Shown here piece after piece: positions 37,501 through 52,500 of a stretch of 64,000 nt of DNA (within the stretch, counting starts at the first letter, position 1; every line of letters starts with the position of its first letter). Source of the stretch: Mactra quadrangularis (lineage: Eukaryota > Mollusca > Bivalvia > Venerida > Mactridae); the NCBI GenBank assembly GCA_025267735.1, contig CM046303.1, positions 37,957,380 to 38,021,379 of the forward strand, read 5' to 3'. The notes under the pieces are model-generated. The model was not told the origin of the DNA and did no database searches. It saw only the letters and a program-made list of their open reading frames with translations. The translations under genes and the position numbers were made by a program.

Positions 37501-40500
37501 TTATTGCATTGAGATATGGTGTAGCCACACAAATATATTTCCATTAAAATAATTATTCGTTATTTCTATGTGGGTTCATACAAACATTTAACTAAGCAGA
37601 CAAATAACCTGCTAGTGATTGATTCTCTGCACTATTTGAATTCAACTATATTAGATAAATGCATATAAGCCTAAATGCGCTAAACTTCAGCGCTTTCAGC
37701 GCTTTGATTTATTAAAGTAGGCCATCAAACTCTCTCTCTGTTGTGTATTAACCTCTAAGTAACAGACACCCTAATGATCTATGTAACTGGTTCTGGGCAC
37801 TATGTGCACTCTAGTTACATGGGTGGAAATATTTTTATGTTGAGAAAATAGTCTGAAAGAAATTCCTGTTCAGAATCATATTTTAGTTTAGGAAAACTGA
37901 GTTCCACAATCTTAAGATAATAAACATTAATATAAAGCTTTTGGGAATAGATTTTTAATCTTGTGTAAGCGCTTGGTGTCTCAAATATGAAATTTATGTT
38001 ATCATGTTTTCCCTATAGATCTGTTACATGAGCTAGGTCAAAGAGAAAGCAGATTACTTACCCTGCTATATATAATATATCAAAATTGTTTACCGAAGAT
38101 GGTGAACTTGTATTTAAAAAGAACCACATAAAAATCATAACTTAGTGTTAATCTTGATCTCAAATGTCATTGCTTTTCTTTCATGTTTTTTTTCATTTTG
38201 AATGCTTTACGGTGAATCGTCCCATTATTCGATGAAAATATAAATCTTATATTTCAATTGCTGTAAAAATATAATGTGTAAATATAATCTTTTATCTTAC
38301 CGCCAACTGATCTTTTAGAAGGAAAACATATTGACATGATAAACCTAGGTTTATCTGTCACCATTGCTTTATCCGTCAGTCACAAGACTACATATGACAG
38401 ACTACTTTTCTACATAATCATAACATTGGGGATCAAAAGCGGTTACGTTTTATTCAATAATGCTCAAAATAGTCTTATACGTGATTTTACAAATAATTTT
38501 TCGCTACAAATCTCTGAATAACTTACTTCACCATTCAAATTCAACAAAAACTCAACCGTTGACGTTGTACAGTACCAAACTCCCAAATGTGCGCTGACTT
38601 CCATTCTGTGTATAATTCTACGAATACTCAGCCATTTAACATTAAATACAAAAGTTAACTATTGCTTTACGAAAGCCAAGCCATGCATAAATATGTGTAA
38701 AATGCATTTCATAAAACACAGAACTAAGCATGAAAGAAACAGAATACTCGTCCACTTTGGTATAAAGTCTTTTATTTCAACTAATGAACTCAGAAAAAAA
38801 TGTTTTCTGAGCATACTCGGTGAATTAAAAAATAGATCTTACTCCAAAGTTGACGAATTCTGTATAGCCTAATTAAAATAACTATCAGAAAATAACAGGA
38901 TGTGTTATTATTTATAGTTTCTGACACTTCTCATTTACATTAATGATATCCTTGAAACAAAACCAACTTTGCTATCTTTGTATATCTATTGTACAGACTA
39001 ATAATGTTCTTGTTATAAAATACAGACTACATTACTTTAAGATCAGTATTTATCCTTCCAAACAAATTACACTGAGTCAGTAAAAGATATCTGATACACT
39101 TTGATACATATCTATAATTATGTTTGTATGAATGTTTACGACATGTATAATTATGCGCAAATAAGATAAAATGTTAGAGCACTCGGTTCTAAAGAACAAT
39201 CACAATGCATAAAATTACCCTTCAACTTTCATGTTAAAACACACAGACATACTATTATATATAAAAAAGCTTTAAACAATTGTCAAGGGAAAAGACTAGT
39301 ACAGAGACCAGACCATCTGAGCCAAATCAGTTAGAACACGATGATATGAATAAACAAGCTGACAGAACATTTTCGTTCTTTAAATTAAAACAAATTATTG
39401 ATATCTTCATAAATTCTTAAATCCGCACCAATGTCGTACAACCAAAGACATAATCAAGTTATTAATCACCAAGCTCACTTAACCACATTCATCTTCTGTT
39501 CTCGAACAAAAAGTAACACTTTAATTTTCTTCAATATATAAATTAAATCTCCAAAAACTACAGGCTGAGACATGCCTTGTTGCAGATGTAATTTTTACCG
39601 CAGTATTTTTACCTAAAGCAGGGTATCCGCTAATGAACTTGCAAAATTTGTTTGGTGAGCTCACGGTGAGCTTTTAGAATCGTTGAATGTCCGGCGTCCG
39701 ATGTACGTAATCCGTCCACATTTGTTTTTGAACACTCTCGTAGTCACATTTTTGCTTCAATTATCATCAAATCTGTGAGGATGCTTGTCTAGGTAATTGC
39801 TCTGATGAATTCGAACATGGGTCATCTCCATTGAAAAACTGGGTCACATGGAATAAAAATAGAAAAACATTGATTATTCACTAGTGGCTTCTGTTTTTAT
39901 CCAAATATCCTGTACATTAATATGAAAGTTTGTTTGCTGTTTTAAAGGTCAGTTTTGAATATGGGTCACCTGGGATCAAAATAAAGTTCTCATTGCCCAA
40001 TTATGCTAAAAATTTTGTGAACATTCGGGTTCAATTTTTTAAACAATTGTCATCAAACTTGTACATGATGCTTGTCTAGGTAATTGTTCGGATGAATTTG
40101 AAAATGGTTCACCAAAGAAGATTTTATTACTTGATTCTTATTTTACTCTGATTCATGTGTACATCAATGGTACTCATTTGAGCGATATAGGGCCATTATT
40201 AACCTCTTAGCATAGACATATTTCTCGTGGTTGGTATCAGCGCTTAGAATTGGAAAATAATCAATAAACAGTGTATTAGTAATAAAGGATCCTATTATCA
40301 CATTTTGTATTGTCATGTTATATTTTATGAATGATTTCAGGGTATGATATTTTTACATGATAGTGTACTGGTATGTCATGGTAACCTCAAATCTTCTAAT
40401 TGTGTTGTGAACAGTAGATGGACATTACAAATCACTGACTTTGGTCTTTTAGAAGTCAGAGCTGCGACTTATAAAGTAGAAGATGAACACGCTTTCTTCA

Positions 40501-43500
40501 GAAGTAAGTTTGTTTAGTAATATGTCTATGTTTAATAATAGATTAATCATTTCATCTCACATAAACCAGATGGCCCCAGGTCATCCTGTCATATCAGCCT
40601 GAAATTTTGATTTGTTTTAACATTTAAATAATACATGAAATAAACTGATTAGTCAGTGTTTTGGAATTGAAATCATTTTTTTACAGTAAGTAAATGATCG
40701 ATAAAACTCGTATGCTGTAACTTACGTACACAATAACAAAAATGTGATTAACTCATAAGCTTTCATAAACAATTCGTTGATTCATTCAAGATTTAATGTA
40801 ATTATTCATTTAAAAGTTTAAATTAGACCTTGAGTTACATAAAATGTGCATTTTTATCTAGAATACACCGGTTTGATAAACATAAACGAAACGAAAGTTT
40901 AAAGATTGTGAATAAATAAAGTTATATGAGTATTTCTTAATTAAACTTGACTTTGTTCAAAAGCTTAGGTTTAATTCTCCATTCAACAACTAAAAATAAA
41001 ACAAGTTCTTAAATACAACAATTGTAATTGCTTCAATAAAATGAATCAACAGCTTACGTTACAGATTATTTCATAATTTACTTTTCAATTATTTGTTCTT
41101 GGGAAAACCAGACATATATGTGAAATATTTATACATTGTATATCTCTAATATGCCCACGTAGTTCTGCTTATGTGAAATAACGTCTGTTTTCTAACTTGT
41201 AAATTTTGAGATTTAATTTAACAATATAGTTATTGTTATTATTGTTTAGTTCACATTTGCCATGGATTAAATAACTCATTTTTAATATGAAAGTTTAATA
41301 CTGTTTTCATTGTAAGTCTCTCTGTCAAAAGTTATTGCTTTGCAAAAACCAATATTGACTAGCTTATGTGGCACAATGCTATTTTTACATGGGTTCCCCT
41401 AAGTTTAGAAGCAGAATGTAGCAAATCTTACGTAAGGCCGCGCATATTCAATTACAGGAATAGTTACTACTACAATCAAAAGTGTCGTCTTAAAGCGTTC
41501 ACAAGAAGACGATGCGGATTGTGCAATTTAAGTACATCTAGTCTGGTTTTGTACTCTTAAGATCGGTAAAGGAAATTCCCTAGTATCGCTTTCGTTTGTA
41601 GTATAATTTCGTGTTTATTGCTCTAATCCCCATGTCCGACAGTGCTATTAAAGCTTTGATTTACATTCATGCTTGTAATTAATAAAGTAATTATATTTGC
41701 ATTCCGGGCTAAATAAGAGAAGAAGTAAGCCTGTGCCCACGCATATAGCATGAATTACATAGAAAACAGCTGTATTTTTGATAGAGAAACAATACCACAA
41801 CTCATTGATGTCAAAGCGCATGGAATAAGTGCAAAACGCGAAGTAGTAATAACCAGATAAAGAAGAATATTGAAACATACTTAAACATACACAGCACTGT
41901 CTCGCAATTTAAAACCTTTTGTAAATACAAACAGCTAGGTTTTGAATAATGTAAAAATCGATAGATACAAATATATCTATAAATTTTGGGTTATTTGGAC
42001 GTTTCCAGAAGTGACATCTTTATTTTTTTCTAAAGCTTAAAATCAACGAACATTTTTATTTAAAATGAAATTCAACCTCTAAATTTCCACAAAATTGACT
42101 TCTAATATATGGCTTGACATAAATAGTATAGTAAAAGAAAATCTATATTTTGGTATTGTAATAATGTTAAAATATGGTTTAAAATTCAAATTAAGTGATA
42201 AACAATATATGTTAGCACGAAAATATTAATTTATTCCCGCATTCCAGTTTTGTATAATATAAACTAATACATACCATTAACTCTAAGTGAAAAAGGTGAA
42301 AAAAATAATTCATTATTCTCACATCTTTGATTTAACCAAGCATAATAAAACCAGTTGACTGTAATAAACACTTAACTTTTGAAACCCAGTTAACTTAATA
42401 TGTTTTTTTCAATATCTGAACAGAACAGATATTTTAATAACGATTTGTACAACAAAGGCAGTTCATCTTACAAAACATTCAAAGGAAAAAAATGTAAAAA
42501 TTTAGAGCTCCCGACCGATTTTAAAGGGATTTGAAGTATTATAAAATCGTAATAAAGATTTCTGACGGTGTACATGGGTACTTATACCCCTCAAAGCTAC
42601 ATATAACCCCTCGGCTGACGCCTCGGGGTATATGTGCTCTCGGGGTATAAGGACCCATATACACCGTCAAAATCTTTATAACTAATATAGTACAAACATA
42701 CTCAATCACAAACGTTTTATAGATTAGTATTTCGTGACATTATATGATGAACTAATCTACAAACATTGATTAGTTAATTATATTCATAGTGGAAATAACA
42801 TCATCGAAAGATAGTTTGATAACACTGACAAAGCCAGTAGTTCCTTGAAACATAAATCTCTAAAAGTTTTGTATTTTTTGACACATAAATAAAGCATGTT
42901 GCTCATCTTCTACGTAATGTTTATTATGTTCAAAACAATTACTGCATACTCCTTTATCTCTAGGTCTTTCGATTATTTAACAATTTTTGTATGCTATTTT
43001 TGGAACATCGGGATTTTGTAAAACTTTTACGGAGTTAATACGGTTTTAAACTTTAAATAAAATTCTACATCAAGCAAAGATTTTTAAACTCATATAGATA
43101 GGTATATGCTTCATTACTTAAGTAAGTTTTAACTGCCCATTTGTCGAAATTTATGTATTCTTTATAGAGTCAAACTGATCAATATAGTTACCGAGTCAGA
43201 CAAAGGTTGAGAAAGTTTTAAGAAGATGATATATTCAATAAAATACTACATCTATCAAAGATTTTAAACATATATAGTGATCTAATGTTAATGATACTGA
43301 AATAGTGTGCATAATACAATGTATTGTACATAAGAAAGTACTGTCAGACAGAGACTGCAATTTATCCTTACGAAACAGATATACAGATGTTTCTAAGATG
43401 ATTATTATATCTTTCATGTCATAAAACTGTTTGACATATCGATTACTTGTCAAAAATTGAATTACAGAATAATACCAGACAAAATAAAAAACAATATTAT

Positions 43501-46500
43501 CTGCATCAAAAAAGACAATTGAATTTAACTCGACATGATTAATATTTCTGAAGTTAACAATTTGATAGAAGCTATAACTTACACTTTGCGTCAAATCTTC
43601 ACTTTGTTCAGTTAATGTGTCGATACTTGAAGAGTAACTTCAATCATGTGTGCATTATTAAATTTCTGCTGAAAAATAGTTGTCAAGCTTTTCTAAGACA
43701 GATATTAAACTACTAAAAAGTAGTCTTTCAACTCGCCCTCTGATGTTTTGAAGTAGAATTTAATTAAAACAATGTTTACATGTTCTAGGGAAATGCACGA
43801 AGTGCTAGAAAGGCGTTTGATTTTATCTTGAAGTTGGAAAGCAGATATTCATATCAAAACAATAATTTACTGTTCAGAGAAGTTTCATTTGACATGATAT
43901 GTATCAAATTATGTTGTAGTGAAATACATCTTCTTTAGATTATCATCCCATTTATTTTCTTAATTGTTTCGATGTTACGAGTAAGCTTTATTACTTAAGT
44001 AAGTATTAACTGCACAGTTTGTTGAAATTTATGTATTACAAACTGACCATGCAGTAACCGGATCAAACAAAGTGTTTACTAGCCTGTTTTATTTTGTACA
44101 ATTATTAATATCGGTTTTGCTGGGTCCGTTACCCAGTGGTTTGTGCTTAAGAAAGTGTTCATATCATTGTTGCACTCAAATTCAATGCATTTTCAAAAGC
44201 TGACGAAGATCTTAATTCAGAACTAAAATGTCACTAACCTTGTAAATCGTTTAAATGTTCAATAGCAAGATGTGAATCATTTTATACAAGCGCCGGATGT
44301 CAACGAACTTGTAACAATTTCAAACAGAAATAATTGCACCAGTTAATTTTGTTCAACAATAATGGGTAATATTAATCGAACAGTTTATTTGTTTCATAGC
44401 AAGTGATATCAATGTATGTATTGCTTTATTTACTTTAGATTTATTCTGGAAAGCACCTGAGTGTCTACGGTCATCAATTACGAGAGGATCTCAAAAAGGA
44501 GATATTTATTCGTTCGGAATAATCTTACATGAAATATTTGGAAGAGCAGGTCCGTTTGGGTTCTGTAACATGGCTCCTAAAGGTATTGATTAAAACGTTT
44601 TGTCTTGTCTAATGCTCTATTAGTAAAAGAATATGTTATTGCGACGAACAAATTGCTTAATTAGCACTGTTGAACTCATTTTTCACAATACGTGTTTTCA
44701 TACGGTATGAAAAATGAGTGTGGGTACATTGTATTTCACAAACAGTGTAAGAATTTCATATGAATATAGAAAACTATTTTTACCTTCAAATCTTATATAA
44801 AAAGCATATACAATGTAAGTCTATGAAACGAACTTATATTTCACACCTTTTGTGTTGCCAGTATGAAAGTATGACCCCCTTCACCAAAATGCGACTTTTA
44901 GTCTATATAACAAAGATTTCCTAGTATAACGACTTATAATTTTGTTAAGGTATTGGGATTTAGCTACATCTTATTACGGGTCACGTTCAGCTGACATTTG
45001 CTTATATAATATTCATGACGAAATCATGGGCTCAGTGACAGTGATTTGTTTACATCATCTATGTGATGTTATTGCAAAGGTCATCTTGATGTCACTCCCT
45101 GTGCGATGTCAGCAGATCTTTACCACAGTGGTCTATAGCATATCTGTTAACGTAGACTGAAGGTCTGTGTGTTTAATCGAATCGAAGTCTTGTGATCACG
45201 TCAGACATATTCAAACATCAAATGTGTTAGCCTTTAAAAGTCATTGGTTCAAGGTGCAACCAATTCTCATACCTAGAAGTTATCAAGATTGTTGATCTAA
45301 CGAGAATCTTGATAGCCTCTGGGTACAACAGTGAGTGTAACCTTGTGTAGATAGGCCAAGTCAGTTTTAATGTTTCAAGTTGACCTCGAATATCCTTTAG
45401 TGCAACGTTTAGAACTCGTACAGTAATCCATGTTGTCATGTGTTGACTCTTTCAGAAATAATCGACAAAGTACGAGATAGTACTGATACCCCTTTTCGTC
45501 CAAGTACCCGAGTTCTTACTTGTGATAGTTATATCATTGATTGCATGCAGAGTTGTTGGAATGAAATACCAGAAGAAAGACCAGATTTTAGAACTATTAG
45601 AAAAGTTTTAGAACCCATGAGAAACGGCATGTAAGAAAATATATTTAAGCTTTGTCTAAATTTCATTGCAGTTGCATCATAACAATGTCCATTGTTATAT
45701 TTGATTTTGTCCTTTTCAACTTATGGTTTTGACTGATGATGCTTTTAACCTTTACTGTTGCTTTTACTATTGTAACTTTTATTTTTGACTCTTGTTACTT
45801 GACTTTGAATATTGTGAGAATATTTAAACTGTTGTAACTTATTACTTTGTATATTTTAACATATTACTTTCACTGTCATAACTTTTAACTTTGACTGTTG
45901 TAACTTATTTTGACATCATGTTGTAACTTATGACTTTCATTGTGAAAACTTTTGATTATGTCCTTTGTTACCGTATGACTATAACTTTTGATATGTATGA
46001 CTTAAATGTTGTAACATGACTAAGACTGTTGCAACTTTTGACTTTGATTGTGACTTTCAATGGTCTACGCGGAAGATTGGATTTATCTAAATGGGAGCTT
46101 TGATAAATAACGTTTTTATTGTTATTTATAATATTAGCATTATTATTATCATTTGTACAATGTATTATCTTTTTTATCGACTCAGAATATATTAATGGTA
46201 TTTTAGGAGTTCGCATTGGAGAAGAAAACCTGATATTTTATGTTTATATTGCGTTTGGTCAGTTTATATAGCGAACATATATTTGTTATTATCTTGGTAA
46301 CATTTGCGGTTTTTTCGGCGCAGCTGTCTAAGCCAACTTTTTACCTATATTTTAACCTATGCAATTTGCTCTACCATAGCTATATATATTTCTTTATTTC
46401 CTCCAAGGTGGAGAGTTACAGTTATAAGTGAAAATAACATACAAAGTACATTAAAAATGCATATAAGAGATAGTAGAACGTCAAGAAAACATGAAATATG

Positions 46501-49500
46501 TACATTGGTGTATACTACGAATTACACCCCGAATAAGAGTTCATAATAACTTTCCGAATTTCAGTATTGCATAGATTTATTTAATGTCATTGTTTGTTGA
46601 ATAGAGGCTGTCTTAGCACATGTAGTTCAATGTTTTTACAAATGTTTCAAATAAAGCACTTCTATCACTGTCGGAGATATTTAGTGACGGGAAACCTGAG
46701 AACATCGTCAGCATCCTGACAAAAGAATGTTTGTAGTCCATGATTATCAAAGAGTTTTATAAAACTTGACCACATTTTGCGCCTTATCATATCAAATGCT
46801 GAGCAGAATAAGATGCTTGCTAATTTCACTTGTAATCAGTGAGCACTTTGGGCATCGAACGTCATATTTACGTCCAAAGTATTTACACATCCCAATAAAT
46901 GCTGACGTACAGTGTGTTTATAGTTTATTATACAGTTTACTATAGTGGTATAATATACATATTTCATACGCTGGATTAACGTCAAAGTACTTTGATAAAC
47001 TAGAATCACGCGAAACTCTTTCTCGCATCTCAAACCGAACAACACGACCAATGGCTTTTTTCAAGTGATTCTTCCATGACAACAGTTTAGGAAATGTTCC
47101 AGTTTGTACATATTGGTTAAAATATTGAGTAAGTTTAGAATGTCAGGAAAGAAACCTTTTGAGTCTTTTGGTGACGATAAAAACTTAAACAGTCGTGTAA
47201 CAAAGATTTCTTTAATTTTAATTTGTTATTTAGGTGGCACAGTCGCCCAAACAATAACAATTTTCTTTTATCTATGATGTTTAAGATTGGTAATATATTA
47301 AGAGCACTAAGTACAATATCTATTCTTGTTTCGGTCGACACTGATTGAATGCGTTTTATGCATTGTATATGGATTCTGCGTAATGGAATAAGTTGAACAT
47401 CAGTCACCCCGCTCCATAGTTCGCTACCATATAAGGCTCTTGACAGTACGACTGACTCATATATTTTCTTAGAAGTTAACGGGTGAAGTCCATTTCTATG
47501 AATTCCACAGTCTTTAATACTAAAGAATGTTTTCGTAATTTGTCACAGCTGAGTTCAATGTTTGTTGTTAAATCCAATGTTTTATTACACTCGACACCTA
47601 GATGAGTGTATCTATCAGACTCATCGATTAACGAGTGCCCAAGTTTCCACTCTCTTTTGGGTGTTTTATTTGTGTCGTTGAAGACTACAACATTACATTC
47701 AGTTGGGTTGTATAAGAAACGTTCCTGTTTAGAGTATAAATTACATAGTTCCATCAAGTTACCTAGACCTTGCTTGGTATTCGATAATATGACCATGTCG
47801 TCTGCAGACGTAGGACAACCACACTTGACACCATTAAGATTATAACTGTATGTGTTGTTTTCAATATCGTTCATGAGATTGTTTATGTACAATAGATATA
47901 AGAACGGACTGAGACATTGACCTTGTCTTGTACCTTGTAACACTGGGAACCAGTTAGATATACATCCGTTAGATCTCACACAGCTATAACAGTTTGTAAA
48001 AAATGTTGATATGGATTTAAAGATATGCGGATCAACACTAGATTTGTACAATTTAACAAGGATTGAGCTTTTCCATGCCCTGTCGAAAGCCTGCTTCTCA
48101 TCAAGGAAACAAGCATATGATCGTTGCTCCAATGAATTTCTCTTCCGGTATAGAGAAAAGATAAAAAAATAGGGTACCATTGGTTATTTGTGATAAACAG
48201 GTGCGTAGCACCGACAGTTGTTGCTGACTATTTTATCTGTGTATAATGAGTGAATCACTGTGCTAAATCATTATACATTCGTCGTGTACGCTCCTGGTGG
48301 TATGACTGAACAGCAAATATGTCCAGTTATACTTCACACAAAGCATGGCATCGAATATCTCTTAAAGTATTTCTTGTTACTTTTAATGTCAGTTTAATGC
48401 TCCTTTTCAACAGTCATCTCATTTAAAAGCCAAGTTCAAATTCATCAGAACTCCTGTCTAGTATCGTTATCATTTTCGTAAAAACAAATAGACAGTATAC
48501 TATCAACGAATTGAAAATGTGTACGTTTATATGATATACTGGAATATTGTTATTTTAAGGAAACGAAACATATTTGGTAATATGATGGCAATGATGGAAA
48601 AGTACCAGAAAAATTTAGAAGACATAGTAGAAGAGAGAACTACAATGTTAATTGAAGAAAAAAAGAAAACAGAAGCATTATTACTAAGAATGCTTCCAAA
48701 GTATGTAAATTGTTGTTTTCAACACCAAATATTAATTCTCAGGTTGCCGTCTTGAATAAAATACTTTTTTAGACTGACTATAAAAATGTGTAATCAAGAT
48801 AAACCTTAGTTTGCTTTAAATGCATTTACTGTTTTAGAAGGTTGAATTTGAAAAAGAAGATAGATACGTTGTTAATTCATAAATAGAGTTTATTAATAGA
48901 GACTATGGGCGGCCATGCACACTCCCGAGACAATACGATATGTATGTCTGCTTATACACATTTAAGGTATACTTATCCGAAAATGATTTTTACCTAAACT
49001 CAGTAAGTGATCAATTTTTCTGTTATTTATTTTTCTATTTCACATCTTAATACATGCATGCTCAGGCGGCCGGCGGTGTTTTTGATTCAGGACCTGGTGC
49101 AAGTTTTATCTTTGCAATCTTTGAAGGGAATAACTTGAAATTTTATACATGTTTACGGCGTTACTATTGAACTTCAAGTACCAAGGCATCTAACTTTATT
49201 ATTTTGACTGAGTTTTGGCCCTTTTACACTAATACTTTCTTAATGCAATATTTTATCTTTACAACTACTGAAGGGATTCCCTGTAAAGGTTCACTCATGC
49301 ATACAGGGTTACTTTTGGTTGGCCAATGCTATGTTGCATGAGTCTAGCATAACTTTGGACTGAATTATGATATGATTTGATAACGAAGAAAATTTGTATT
49401 TTTAAAATCAATAGGTCAACCCGTGTATACATACAATGTATTACATAAAATATACATGATTTGATAAAAATACATGTTTTCACCAACTGCATTTTACCAT

Positions 49501-52500
49501 AATGCATTCAATGTATTCGCCATTAAACAACGTTTAAATCATTTCGACAGTGGTGCTTTGTTAATAGAGTATTTGGTAAATGCAATCTGAAACGAATTTG
49601 TCAATCATTTTACATAAATAATTATAACTGCTCTGTGCTCTGCATTTGCTTAGATATTGTTTTTTTTTTCTGACATCGATGTATGAGTTAATCTTTAACT
49701 GAATAATTGAAATATTTTTGTATCCTAAAGAATTTAAATTGATCCATACAGTTCTAAAAATTTCAAGTAGTTAATTTCACACGTCAATGATTGATCCAAT
49801 GAACGTTCAAATGCATTAAAGTTTAGTACAAGTCCATTCAGATGAGAGAGTCGCTCTCTCTGAAAGTGAATGTTCTAAATATCGTGTTTTTTGTAATTAT
49901 TATTCAGATGTGTAGCAGATCAATTAAAGATGGGAGAAGCTGTAGTTCCAGAAGCATTTAACTGCGTAACTATTTATTTTAGTGATATTTGTGGATTTAC
50001 ACAATTGTCAGCGGATAGCACACCATTAGAGGTAATACAGCGTAACCCGAGATGCCTGAACATCTTACAAAACAGATGTTACATGTTTCCATTTTTCTCG
50101 TTGTTTATCAATTGCCGTCTCAAATGTTAAAGATCGGACCAATGTCTTTCAATTAGTAGAATAATGAATACTCATGCTAGGATTTTTTAGAATATTATTT
50201 TTAAATTTGTGCGAACATTCATACAATAAACTATTGATATAAATTAACACATTCTTTAAAGAATTTTAACATATCATGTATTACCATATTGACATTGTAT
50301 AAGAACATTCATTTTGATATTCAATAAAAGTCTTGATAGTTGTTTAGTTTACTTGGCGTAAATACGATACATGATAGAAGATGGTCTAACTTTGACACTC
50401 TTCGAGAATTTTCTTAATGATTTAGAGGTTATCTGCAAAAGGTATCTACACCAATTTTAATATAAGAGCAATAAACAATAAAGTCAGAAATCAAGTTAAC
50501 TATCATCCAAGTCAATATCAACAAAGCCATCTTTATAGAATAAAGTCTGACAATATTAACCTGAGCTAGAACTTCCCTAATACATTAATTCCAAGATTTA
50601 ATTTCTGAAATCGTGAATCCAAGTGAATTATGTACTACAATACACGAAGCCAGTAACAGTAAGATACTAAAAAGCATGGCATTGACATGTAACATCATGA
50701 CATTTACCTATCAACATTAACAAAGATTGTGATTCTCTGAAGGCGCCAATGTTGATATTAATCGTAATCAAGACTTAGTCTGTAAAACTATTTTATTGTG
50801 ATGAATATAGCTCATAATCCATGATAAATTTATAATAAGTGTCTAGTCTGTCATTGAGATTAAGTTTAGCATTAGTATACATAGTAGTCACTGGCCCTTG
50901 GCTAGTAATTAGAACTACACAAAGACTCACTGAAGTTCGATGAACTTGTTCATGAAAACGTTGCCGATATAAACATGGCCAGTGTTATTTAAAAAAGAAC
51001 ACCTTTGTTTGGGGCTGAACTATTTTAGGATTTAGATTTTAATTAATTTTATGCATATTTTATTGACTTGCCATCGTAAACATATGTTTATATGCTCTAT
51101 GACTCATAAATAGAAAAATGTTTTATTTTCTGTTTTCAGGTTGTTGATATGTTAAATGATTTATATACATTATTTGATAATATTATCAGACATTTTGATG
51201 TATTCAAAATAGAAACAATTGGTAATATACTTTAAATTTTGCTCACCTGAGCTTTTAGCTTAATGTGAGCTTTTGTGATGGGCAGATGTCCGGTGTCCTT
51301 CTAACGTCTTATATCCACAATGTCTATGAAGGACATAATTATTCAAATTGACAATTATGTTCCTAGTTACCCTCTTTTACAAGAACATAAATGGTTCCGA
51401 TTCGTTGCACATTTCATAAAAACTGCTAAACTGTCTACATATAACTGTATTCCTGTATATGTTTCTCATCTAAATGTTTTGACATTTTGCTTTGCCTGAT
51501 GACCCCTCTCAGATTATTTTATGATGTTTCAGTTTGATCCCGTCCGAAACTCTTCTGGACAAAAGATGACAGTTTAAGACTTTTATGTAGTATGAAATAA
51601 GATTATCGGGTTATAGCTATCAATCGAGTGTATTATTATGTAAGTTTGAACTCCCTAAGACGTGAGGTATGAGTTTTAAAAATTTAAGACTGGTATCTGA
51701 AATAAAGATGATATTATGCCAAATTAGATATTTTCTCTCAACTATAGATTCAATTATGGAAGTCTTTCCTCCTTGGGTTTTATTATATGGATCTTGTCTG
51801 CAGGAAGGGGAATGTCAGTATAGCTCTGATGAGGAACTGTAAACTACACTCTCTATCAGTGTGTCGTAAAAAGATTGTTTCTTTTTTAATCATGTGCTTT
51901 TAAAATGGTACATACATTATGAATGATTAGTCAATTGTATATAATGTAATGTTATTATACTCCGAAACTAAATTAATTCAACATAGACTTAAGATTATTG
52001 TCAAGGCACAGCACGATATTGGGTTTTTTTTTCAGTTTTCGGTTAAATTTGTGCATTGTTCTTATATTCACAATTCATATTGTGCATCTTGCTTGAAAGG
52101 TATTAAATTAATTGCTATGGAATAGGACATAACTTGGTAACATTTACTCAGGGAAAATTGCATGATCAATTACTGTTTAAGTTTCCTTTCATATCGACAT
52201 TCTTAGAGAAAAGGCATCTATTCACATACTGTTTATTTTTGTGTCCTAACATTTGTACGACAGTTGTATAATTTAAACATGATTTTTATCTTACTCTGAA
52301 TGGCGATTTTATTTCAGGTGACGCTTATATGGTTGTTAGTGGTTTACCAATACGTAATGGGGATAATCATGCTGGTGAGATTGCTTCCATGTCACTGAAG
52401 TTACTTGATGAAATCAAATCATTTCGTGTTAGACACCGTCCTGACTATTTAATATCACTTAGAATTGGCATGCACTCGGGTAATTGGTTTTTTTTGCTCT

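Larger units (their letters stand above)
46317..48285 (+). repeat. Interspersed repeat R1, copy B, split by a LINE
   Basis: The first half (GGCGCAGCTG ... CTACCATAGC ... CTCCAA) ends at 46406. The second half (CTCCAATGAATTTCTCTTCC ... TACATTCGTCG) starts at 48127. Copy A (21992-22230) shows the two halves joined. Confidence 0.7.

Noticed and set aside
43235..43594. A 119-codon minus-strand frame
   Set aside because: No recognisable motif, no splice context, and a composition expected of AT-rich intron DNA.
40341..45630. A separate protein-kinase gene
   Set aside because: The kinase-like exons lack the catalytic-loop Asp and join in phase with the coiled coil and cyclase exons; they are the kinase-homology domain of the receptor cyclase.
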